Assembly: GCA_039714835.1 (NCBI GenBank)
Contig: JBDLIN010000228.1
Location: 1 to 6,259 of the forward strand
Length of the DNA: 6,259 nucleotides
Reading direction: 5' to 3'
Source: SZUA-22 sp039714835
GTDB taxonomy: Bacteria > Bacteroidota > Ignavibacteria > Ignavibacteriales > Melioribacteraceae
A model generated the notes under the pieces. It saw only the letters and a program-made list of their open reading frames with translations. It was not told the DNA's origin and made no database searches. Of the stretch, positions 1 to 5,398 are shown piece after piece (the stretch's first letter is position 1; each line of letters begins with the position of its first letter). The translations under genes and the position numbers were made by a program.

Positions 1-27
1 GCCAGGATTTGAGGGTGTAAGGTTGGT
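1..27. repeat. First copy of the direct repeat bracketing the accessory segment
   Basis: Positions 1-27 match 5184-5209 (GCCAGGATTTGA identical, then AGGTTGGT identical, one gap). The 5' end is cut by the window edge, so I cannot see whether the tandem TTTGGTGCCAG unit also precedes this copy. It lies about 50 bases beyond the fic stop codon. Confidence 0.65.
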
Positions 28-75
28 GGGAATTATCACTTTTCCATTGTACCCCAGTAGAGAACCTGTGTGCTA

Positions 76-1197
76 CTATCTGAAAATTTCCAGATACTTA
101 TGTAGCGAGTACAGTCGATTCCGGGAGTATCCGGTCATCTCCTGCAAAATTCCAAGCTTTTCCAACTCGCTTATTAAGCGATTTGTAGTTGCTGCCGTAA
201 CCCCAAGTTTTTGTTCTGCCTCCCGTGGAGAAACAATCGGAGAAGAATACAACTGCAACAAAAACTCTTTTGCCAACTTTTCCCTTTTTCCGAGACTTTT
301 GATCTGTTCCCGGTATGAATCCCTGAGGGTTCCAATTTCCACAAACGTCTTTTTACTGTTTTGTGCGGTTTGGATTACCCCAGTAAGGAAAAACCGTAAC
401 CAGTGATCAATTGAATCGGTAAATCTTACGCGCTCTAATGCCTGGTAGTACTCCATCCGATTTCGTTCAAAGAAGTCGGAAAGGTAAAGGACTGGTTTTG
501 CCATCAGCTCCAATTGCAACAGTTGCAGCGTAATGAGCAACCGCCCCATTCTTCCGTTCCCATCGAGGAAGGGGTGAATCGTTTCAAATTGATAATGACT
601 GACAGCTATCCGGATCAAGGCTGGCAATTGCCTGGTTTCTCCATGCCAGAATTTTTCCAAGTCTGTGAGAAGGTCCGGCAGATCTTCGTGAGCTGGAGGC
701 ACAAAGGTTGCACTATTAATATCTGCACCACCGATCCAGTTCTGGCTCCGACGGACTTCTCCGGGTAACTTGTTTTCGCCTCGCACTCCGGACAACAAAA
801 TAGCGTGAGCTTCTTTTATCAGGCGCATGGAAAGAGGAAGCTCCCTCATCCGATCGATGGAGTAATTCAAAGCCCGGATGTAATTTCGTACCTCCTCCCA
901 ATCATCCCGTTTGTCACTCGAAATGTGGTTTTCGGAAAGTACCGCTTCATCAATATTGGTCCGAGTACCTTCAATCCGGCTGGATGTAGTTGCCTCTTTT
1001 ACCTTATGCATTTCGATAAAAAAATTCACATCAGGCACCAAGTCTGCGAAGGTGTTTAACTCCCCGATAAAACGGCTTGCATCCGACAAAAGCTCCAGAA
1101 CCGCATCGGACTGCCACTCAAAAGGATTTGCCAGGAGAGATGGCAAAAAACTTCTGTATTGATACTGCTGTTTGTATGTTCCTGCTTTATACGTCAT
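76..1197 (-). CDS. fic: Class II Fic family protein (AMP-transferase type) with C-terminal winged helix
   Basis: This is a complete 373-residue Fic protein. The core motif HPFLDGNGRMGR (residues 208-219) matches the full Fic consensus, with catalytic His208, Asp212 and Arg216 all present. Fic enzymes usually move AMP from ATP onto Ser/Thr/Tyr hydroxyls of target proteins in the cytoplasm. The N-terminal segment holds SSRIEG (72-77), the (S/T)xxxE(G/N) inhibitory helix motif that defines class II; Glu76 would block productive ATP binding. NWIGG (153-157) lies in the usual substrate-binding flap region. Residues about 310-370 look like a winged helix-turn-helix, as in other Fic proteins of about 370 residues. 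The ATG at 1197 gives a length typical of this group; no Shine-Dalgarno sequence is visible. The target protein cannot be told from sequence. No antitoxin-like partner is adjacent, which fits self-inhibition. Family call very sure; physiological role unknown. Confidence 0.96.
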   Translation of the reverse strand: MTYKAGTYKQQYQYRSFLPSLLANPFEWQSDAVLELLSDASRFIGELNTFADLVPDVNFFIEMHKVKEATTSSRIEGTRTNIDEAVLSENHISSDKRDDWEEVRNYIRALNYSIDRMRELPLSMRLIKEAHAILLSGVRGENKLPGEVRRSQNWIGGADINSATFVPPAHEDLPDLLTDLEKFWHGETRQLPALIRIAVSHYQFETIHPFLDGNGRMGRLLITLQLLQLELMAKPVLYLSDFFERNRMEYYQALERVRFTDSIDHWLRFFLTGVIQTAQNSKKTFVEIGTLRDSYREQIKSLGKREKLAKEFLLQLYSSPIVSPREAEQKLGVTAATTNRLISELEKLGILQEMTGYSRNRLYSLHKYLEIFR

Positions 1198-1212
1198 GTT
1201 TACGACTTGAAG

Positions 1213-1278
1213 TTAAAATATGGAATGATTTATTTTAAGTTCATGGACAAAGTTAAAATAAAAAAAGATGTATTTTAA
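1213..1278. repeat. Two copies of a 26-bp palindrome in the fic promoter region (candidate operators)
   Basis: TTAAAATA, ten bases, then TATTTTAA occurs at 1213-1238 and again at 1253-1278, exactly 40 bases apart. All four 8-base half-sites are perfect. The conserved part of the left arms extends to AGTTAAAATA (1211-1220 and 1251-1260) and that of the right arms to TATTTTAAG (1231-1239 and 1271-1279). The spacing between equivalent points of the two sites is close to four helical turns, so a dimeric repressor could bind both on one DNA face. One arm overlaps the candidate -7 box. The fic product has a C-terminal winged helix, so autoregulation is an attractive but untested inference. The region is AT-rich, which lowers the weight of any one half-site. 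Confidence 0.6.
1248..1255 (-). promoter_or_regulatory. Candidate Bacteroidota -7 promoter box for fic
   Basis: Read on the minus strand the bases are TAACTTTG, a perfect match to the Bacteroidota consensus TAnnTTTG, about 50 bases upstream of the fic ATG. No clear TTTG-type -33 box is present at the expected 19-21 base spacing, so the assignment rests on the -7 box and its position. The box overlaps one arm of a repeated palindrome, which suggests that the promoter is repressible. Confidence 0.5.
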
Positions 1279-1564
1279 GATTGTCTACCAGTATTTGCTT
1301 TTAGGATAATAAATCAGAAGCCGAAATAATCCCTTCATAAACTTCCAGACAAGCATTAATACAAAATCAATTATTTCCCCGACTATGCTCTTAAAATTTG
1401 CCAGCTTTTTCGCCAGTTTCTATGCAAATCCATGATAAACAATGTAAAATTTTACATAAAAAGAACAGTTAATTATAAGAGTGAAAAAACATAATTTCTT
1501 GTATATGTGGAATATACACCAAATATTCAGGCTTTTTCGGACCGGATAACATATAGAAAAAGGA
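1279..1564. other. AT-rich non-coding stretch between the fic promoter and the tRNA scar
   Basis: No gene is supportable here. On the minus strand a frame is open for about 44 codons between the TAG at 1420-1422 and a stop near 1288, but it has no early start and no recognisable content. GCCAG occurs twice (1400-1404 and 1412-1416). TATGCAAATC at 1421-1430 is the exact inverse of GATTTGCATA at 1667-1676 on the other side of the tRNA scar. I see no 5' half of a tRNA here, so the fragment downstream is not a tRNA interrupted by a short intron. Confidence 0.6.
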
Positions 1565-1608
1565 GACTCATAATCAGGGGGTCGCTGGTTCGAGCCCAGC
1601 TGGGCCCA
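1565..1608 (+). pseudogene. 3' half of tRNA-Met(CAT): integration-site scar
   Basis: The fragment reads as a tRNA from the end of the anticodon stem onward: loop CTCATAA (1567-1573, anticodon CAT at 1569-1571), 3' anticodon stem TCAGG (1574-1578), variable loop GGGTC, T arm GCTGG / TTCGAGC / CCAGC (1584-1600), acceptor strand TGGGCCC (1601-1607) and discriminator A1608. CCA is not encoded, which is common in Bacteroidota. Only GA (1565-1566) of the 5' anticodon stem is present; the bases before it do not pair with the 3' strand, and no D arm or 5' acceptor strand lies upstream. Tyrosine recombinases often integrate in the anticodon or T loop, regenerate the tRNA at one end and leave a displaced 3' half at the other. 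By that logic the integrated element lies to the left of this scar. Elongator tRNA-Met is more likely than tRNA-Ile2 with a modified CAT, but the fragment alone does not settle this. Confidence 0.85.
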
Positions 1609-1620
1609 CATTAACAATCA

Positions 1621-1660
1621 AGCAGTTACAAGGTTTTGGCCAAGTAGCTGCTTTTTGTTT
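1621..1660 (+). terminator. Rho-independent terminator after the tRNA fragment
   Basis: AGCAGTTAC (1621-1629) pairs with GTAGCTGCT (1644-1652) over nine bases with one G-T wobble. The 14-base loop contains the small palindrome TTGGCCAA (1636-1643). The hairpin runs into TTTTTGTTT (1652-1660). Its position 12 bases after the tRNA 3' end suggests that it is the original tRNA terminator, carried along with the displaced 3' half. Confidence 0.75.
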
Positions 1661-1679
1661 GCATACGATTTGCATAAAT
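1658..1679. repeat. Tandem direct repeat TTTGCATA, 11-base period
   Basis: TTTGCATA occurs at 1658-1665 and 1669-1676, giving TTTGCATACGATTTGCATA. It begins inside the T-rich tail of the tRNA terminator. The pattern GTTT, six bases, GATTTGCATA (1657-1676 on the plus strand) is present on the minus strand at 1440-1421, on the opposite side of the tRNA scar. Such paired sites would suit recombinase binding; this is inferred from layout only. Confidence 0.6.
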
Positions 1680-1744
1680 CAGCACTTTATTTTCAATTTC
1701 TAATATCCTCACCACCACGAGGAAAGACTAAATCTTTAAACTTA

Positions 1745-2062
1745 ATGGAATCTATTCAAACTTCAACAAGAGTAAATGAGGCCTATGGCCTGTTATCAGA
1801 GAGAATTGATAAAATCATTGCTGAGAATCCAGAGTCGGAAAGAGATGAGAATCTGATTAACATACCGGAAGAACTACCCTTATTATTAACAGTATTTGAA
1901 GAAATGGGGATAGTGTCCGAACCTACGTGGGCCTGTGCTGATCTGGGCTGGAGAATGCTTAAAGTTTTACGTGATTATACGAATATGTATAATGATAATT
2001 CCGATAGAGTAAAAAATGCTATATTCAATAAATGGGTCAACGAATGGCACCAGCTATTTTAA
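1745..2062 (+). CDS. Small hypothetical protein, 105 residues
   Basis: I do not recognise this protein. From the ATG at 1745 it is 105 residues, starting MESIQTSTRVNEAYGLL and ending WVNEWHQLF. The frame is open back to 1655, but the only start there is a TTG inside the tRNA terminator and repeat, so 1745 is preferred. A purine-rich AGGAAAG lies about 20 bases upstream, too far to be a convincing ribosome site. The product is predicted soluble and mostly helical, acidic in the first half, with a run of Trp residues in the second (W in EPTWACADLGW, KWVNEW). It has no signal peptide, membrane segment or DNA-binding motif that I can see. Base composition is AT-rich like the following GH106 gene and unlike fic. 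It is flanked on both sides by 11-base-period repeats, which suggests a mobile cargo gene. Moderate confidence that it is translated. Confidence 0.55.
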   Translation: MESIQTSTRVNEAYGLLSERIDKIIAENPESERDENLINIPEELPLLLTVFEEMGIVSEPTWACADLGWRMLKVLRDYTNMYNDNSDRVKNAIFNKWVNEWHQLF

Positions 2063-2068
2063 AAAGTT

Positions 2069-2088
2069 TTTCAGTAATATTTCAGTAA
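2069..2088. repeat. Tandem direct repeat TTTCAGTAA, 11-base period
   Basis: TTTCAGTAA occurs at 2069-2077 and 2080-2088, giving TTTCAGTAATATTTCAGTAA just after the stop of the small gene. The period and the leading TTT match the other two tandem repeats in the window although the unit sequence differs. The area is AT-rich, so chance cannot be excluded for this pair alone. Confidence 0.5.
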
Positions 2089-2179
2089 AATTGATGATGA
2101 ACATAATTAAATAAATTATAAGTTTTTAAACAGTCTCTTAAACCACTTCTAAAAAATATATCAAATAAACATAATTGAT

Positions 2180-5047
2180 ATGATTAAGTTAAATGGCTTT
2201 GTTTTTATACTAATTGTTTTGTCTTGTAATTTGATTTCTTGTGATTCAAATGAAAGTTTCGACTCGGAAGCTAGCTTTACTAAGCCATGGACGTATTGGT
2301 GGTGGATGGGTAGTTCAGTCTCGAAACAGGGGATTACTGAAAACATGGAAGCAATGCAATCAGTCGGAATAGGAGGTGTACACATTATTGTAATCTATGG
2401 CGAAAAAGGTGATGAACATAATTACATAGATTTTCTTTCTCCTAAGTGGATGGAGATGCTTAAATATACAACGGATGAAGCAAAGCGTTTGGGAATGGGG
2501 GTTGATATGACAAATTATTCTGCTTGGCCTTTTGGTGGCCCCAATGTTTCAATACGAGAGGCTGCAAAGAAAATGTGTATCAAAGAAATTGAGTTTAAAA
2601 AAGAAGAGAATATCAAAGATTACTGCAGGCCAATAACTTATTATAATAAAAATAAAATATCAGTAGAAAATAAAGACATTAACTACTATATAGATTTGGT
2701 AAGTATTGCAGCATATGATGAAAAAGGACATTACAGGGATGTAACATCTCATATTGATTCTGCCGGTTTTATTCATTGGGGTGAGATGGGGCAGGAGTGG
2801 AAGGTGTATGCTTTATTTCAAATTCCGACGTTTCGGCGTCAAAATAGTGCAGGGCCAGGCGGAGAAGGATGGACTATAGATCATTTCAATAATGTACCTA
2901 TAAAAAATTACATGAAATGGTTTGAAAATAAATTTAAACAGGCCGGAATAGAGAAAGAGAAAGTACGTGCATTTTATAATGATTCGTATGAACTTTTTCG
3001 TGCTAATTGGACTCCCAATTTTTTGTCGGAATTCAAGGAGCGAAGAGGATATGAACTGCAGCCTTTTATAAAATACCTGGCTGATACTACTAGCTGTGAG
3101 ATTCGCCGAAGAGTCGTAACAGACTATTGTGAGACAATTTCAGATTTATTATACGATAAATTTACAAAGAATTGGATCGATGAGTGTCATAAAATGGGGC
3201 TACTAACTAGACATCAGGCCCATGGTTCACCTGGTAATTTACTAGATCTTTATGCATTATCCGATATACCTGAAACAGAAACTTTTGGTCCAAGTAATTT
3301 TACCATACCGGGACTTAGAACAGATCCTGATTATAATGTTTCAATGGGGCATCCCAATCCATTAGTAATGAAGTTTGCGTCATCAGCAGCTCATGTTGCT
3401 GGCAGAAAATTTGTAAGTTCGGAATCAACGACTTGGTTGGCAGAGCACTTCAAGGTATCTCTGTCTCAGATAAAACCTGAGATTGACCAGTTGTTTTCTG
3501 CTGGAATAAATCATATATTCTTTCATGGAACTACTTATTCGCCTAAAGAAAAAAAATGGCCTGGAAGATTATTTTTTGCATCGACCAATTATAACCAGCA
3601 AAGCCATTTTTGGAATGAGTTGCCAGCTCTGACTGAATACATTTCAAAGTGCCAAACAATATTACAGAATTCCATTCCAGATAATGATATTTTACTGTAT
3701 TTTCCGATTCATGAAGTGTGGAAAAATGAATTGAATAAGAAAATTAAAAGCAAGCCAGATATAGTTTATCAGTTTGAGGTTCATAACACCAGAGCTTGGC
3801 TGCAAAATTCGAGTTTTGGAAATTTAGCGCAACGTCTATGGAATGATGGATATACATTTGACTATGTTTCTGACAGGATGATATCAAACCTTAAAGTAAA
3901 TGAAGATGGTTATCTTTTTTCTGGTAAATCCTGTTATAAAACAATTGTATTACCTCAGATAGAGACAATACCTTTAAATACTTTGATATTGCTAGAGGAA
4001 TTAGCAGAAAAAGGAGCAACAATAATTTTCGAGAATGATATTCCTGAAGATATTCCTGGACTTTTTGATTTGAAAAATCAAAAAGTCCTCATAAAAGAAT
4101 TAAAAAATCAGATGCTTGGTGATTCTACAAATATACATGTCACAACAGACTTATTTAATACTTTCTCAAAAGAAGGAATCTATTCAGAAGAATTGACACT
4201 CAAAGGCCTTGAATTTATTCGTAAACGAAACAGGGACACTACTTTTTATTTTATAACCAATCTATCAGAAAGGTTCAGTGAAGATTGGCTAACACTCAAT
4301 GTTAATTCAAAATTTGTTGAGATTTATGATCCTGTAAATGAGAAGCGAGGAAATGCTGCTATCAGAAAAAGTAATAAGGGCAAAAAAATCTATTTACAAT
4401 TAAAACCTGGGGAATCAGTTATCCTGACGTGTTCAAATAAGAAGACAGCTAAGTCAAATTGGGAATATTTACAACTTGATGAAACACAAAAACTTAAAAT
4501 AAACGGTCCATGGTTCCTTTCTCCTACACAAAGTATTGATGGTTCCGAAGTACCTCCTCCCGATACCCTTCAATATCTTACATCTTGGACTAAGTTGGGG
4601 GATCAATATGAGACATTTAGCGGAAAAGTTCATTATTCAACTTCGTTTGAAGTTCCTGAAGAGTATTTGTCAGCAAAAAAATTCCTGCTTGATTTAGGCA
4701 ATGTTCGAGAATCAGCAAAAGTGAAAATTAATGGCAAGCATATAGGATTAGCATGGTGTATACCGTTTCAATTAATAATCCCTGGTGAAATTCTTCAACA
4801 AAAAAATACGATTGAGATTGAGGTTACCAACCTTTCATTTAATCGAGTTATTAAATTAGACAAGGAAGGAATAAAATGGAAGAACTTTCACAAAATAAAT
4901 TTTGTGAATATTCAATACAAACCATTTGATGCATCTGCAAAGAATCCAGAAGACTCGGGGTTGCTATCACCAATTTATTTAATACCTAATAGAACAGATA
5001 ATGAACTTAAAAATGATATTAATTATGAAACCCTCCAGGTTAGGTAA
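2180..5047 (+). CDS. GH106 family glycoside hydrolase (alpha-L-rhamnosidase-like) lipoprotein
   Basis: A 955-residue protein resembling GH106 (Pfam Glyco_hydro_106), whose characterised members are Ca2+-dependent, inverting alpha-L-rhamnosidases acting on plant polysaccharides such as rhamnogalacturonan. Residues 1-21 are a lipoprotein signal with lipobox LISC (Cys21); the acidic stretch after it (CDSNESFDSE) fits a Bacteroidota surface-export signal. The barrel domain begins with PWTYWWWMG (36-44) and GITENMEAMQSVGIGGVHI (51-69), then MTNYSAWPFGGP (110-121), YNDSYE (266-271), QAHGSPGNLLDLYALSDIPETE (346-367), SSESTTWLAEHF (413-424) and HIFFHGTTYSP (445-455). Glu271, Glu365 or Glu367, and Glu415 are candidate catalytic or metal-site acids; I cannot assign them by sequence alone. 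Residues about 500-620 look like an amidotransferase-like domain, and 770-935 a GH2-type sugar-binding beta-sandwich ending in DSGLLSPIYL. At 955 residues it is on the compact side for the family but shows no break. No SusC/SusD partner or regulator is nearby. AT-rich upstream sequence, no Shine-Dalgarno. Confidence 0.93.
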   Translation: MIKLNGFVFILIVLSCNLISCDSNESFDSEASFTKPWTYWWWMGSSVSKQGITENMEAMQSVGIGGVHIIVIYGEKGDEHNYIDFLSPKWMEMLKYTTDEAKRLGMGVDMTNYSAWPFGGPNVSIREAAKKMCIKEIEFKKEENIKDYCRPITYYNKNKISVENKDINYYIDLVSIAAYDEKGHYRDVTSHIDSAGFIHWGEMGQEWKVYALFQIPTFRRQNSAGPGGEGWTIDHFNNVPIKNYMKWFENKFKQAGIEKEKVRAFYNDSYELFRANWTPNFLSEFKERRGYELQPFIKYLADTTSCEIRRRVVTDYCETISDLLYDKFTKNWIDECHKMGLLTRHQAHGSPGNLLDLYALSDIPETETFGPSNFTIPGLRTDPDYNVSMGHPNPLVMKFASSAAHVAGRKFVSSESTTWLAEHFKVSLSQIKPEIDQLFSAGINHIFFHGTTYSPKEKKWPGRLFFASTNYNQQSHFWNELPALTEYISKCQTILQNSIPDNDILLYFPIHEVWKNELNKKIKSKPDIVYQFEVHNTRAWLQNSSFGNLAQRLWNDGYTFDYVSDRMISNLKVNEDGYLFSGKSCYKTIVLPQIETIPLNTLILLEELAEKGATIIFENDIPEDIPGLFDLKNQKVLIKELKNQMLGDSTNIHVTTDLFNTFSKEGIYSEELTLKGLEFIRKRNRDTTFYFITNLSERFSEDWLTLNVNSKFVEIYDPVNEKRGNAAIRKSNKGKKIYLQLKPGESVILTCSNKKTAKSNWEYLQLDETQKLKINGPWFLSPTQSIDGSEVPPPDTLQYLTSWTKLGDQYETFSGKVHYSTSFEVPEEYLSAKKFLLDLGNVRESAKVKINGKHIGLAWCIPFQLIIPGEILQQKNTIEIEVTNLSFNRVIKLDKEGIKWKNFHKINFVNIQYKPFDASAKNPEDSGLLSPIYLIPNRTDNELKNDINYETLQVR

Positions 5048-5118
5048 TCAAGTGAAATATATAATCACATGTGCCCAATATTTTCAGAAAGATGTTATCT
5101 GAAGTGAGTTGAAAATTT

Positions 5119-5130
5119 ATGTTATAACAT
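5119..5130. repeat. Perfect 12-bp palindrome
   Basis: ATGTTATAACAT is a perfect palindrome 70 bases after the GH106 stop. It has no loop and no T tract directly after it, so it is more like a protein-binding site than a terminator; its role is unknown. Confidence 0.4.
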
Positions 5131-5141
5131 GAAAGATATCA

Positions 5142-5169
5142 AACGTGATGATCATAACGTTTTTTTTTT
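5142..5169 (+). terminator. Candidate rho-independent terminator of the GH106 gene
   Basis: AACGTGATGATCATAACGTT (5142-5161) is palindromic at 18 of 20 positions, with one G-A mismatch pair at 5147/5156, and runs into an unbroken T tract (5160-5169). The stem is AT-rich and weak but the T tract is strong. It lies about 95 bases after the GH106 stop codon, which fits termination of that transcript. Confidence 0.55.
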
Positions 5170-5188
5170 GGTGCCAGTTTGGTGCCAG
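5167..5188. repeat. Perfect tandem 11-bp repeat TTTGGTGCCAG x2
   Basis: Two perfect adjacent copies of TTTGGTGCCAG lie at 5167-5177 and 5178-5188, starting at the end of the terminator T tract. Read on the minus strand the repeat would encode peptides such as GTKLAPK, but the open frame is short (a stop lies near 5230), so it is not a gene. It is the cleanest of the three tandem repeats with this period. Confidence 0.75.
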
Positions 5189-5209
5189 GATTTGATGGCT
5201 TAGGTTGGT
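5184..5209. repeat. Second copy of the window-start repeat
   Basis: GCCAGGATTTGA (5184-5195) is identical to window positions 1-12. After a divergent stretch of about six bases, AGGTTGGT (5202-5209) matches 20-27. About 23 of 27 positions agree with one gap. The two copies are in the same orientation and bracket fic, the tRNA scar, the small gene and the GH106 gene. Confidence 0.65.
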
Positions 5210-5385
5210 AAAGATAATTGTTATCTATTCACCACTGTTGTTGTCTTGGGCTATCTCTTTTCAGGGTTATTGCGATATCAATCACTGTTATAGTTTACCA
5301 GGAGTATTGCGTTAAATATTTGTTAAATAGGCTATTACAAATTCAATACCATTAAATATTGAGATACTTTAGTATCCTTAAAATT

Positions 5386-5393
5386 AAGGAGGT
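5386..5393 (+). promoter_or_regulatory. Strong Shine-Dalgarno for the TPR lipoprotein gene
   Basis: AAGGAGGT sits five bases before the ATG at 5399 and fixes the start. A ribosome site this close to consensus is unusual in Bacteroidota and absent from the other genes in the window. A small hairpin (5363-5376) lies just upstream. Confidence 0.75.
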
Positions 5394-5398
5394 GGAAT

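Larger units (their letters stand above)
5048..5398. other. Intergenic region between the GH106 gene and the TPR lipoprotein gene
   Basis: I see no gene here. It contains, in order, a perfect 12-base palindrome (5119-5130), a terminator-like hairpin (5142-5169), an 11-base tandem repeat with an extension shared with the window start (5167-5209), a small hairpin GATAATTGTTATC (5213-5225), and a 5-bp hairpin GATAC/GTATC with loop TTTA (5363-5376) ten bases before the Shine-Dalgarno of the next gene. The promoter of the TPR gene should lie between about 5210 and 5370, but I find no full TAnnTTTG match; AATATTTG near 5317-5324 is one base off. Confidence 0.6.

Noticed and set aside
23..1162. Plus-strand frames (23-406, 514-768, 805-1059, 911-1162) and a minus-strand frame at 716-901
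   Set aside because: All lie inside the fic gene in other frames and have no family features; fic has a full set of Fic motifs.
1420..1617. 65-codon minus-strand frame reading MLMWAQLGSNQRPPDYES at its start
   Set aside because: The first residues are the antisense translation of the tRNA T arm and acceptor; the SNQRPPDYES string is a well-known false protein from tRNA genes. The rest has no recognisable content.
1655..1744. N-terminal extension of the small protein from a TTG at 1655
   Set aside because: It would start inside the tRNA terminator T tract and the tandem repeat; the ATG at 1745 gives a cleaner protein.
5140..5235. Minus-strand peptide around the tandem repeat (PSNPGTKLAPKKKRYDHH), considered as the C-terminal tail of a decayed integrase
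   Set aside because: The frame is only about 30 codons between stops and carries no catalytic recombinase motif, so it is kept as a repeat only.
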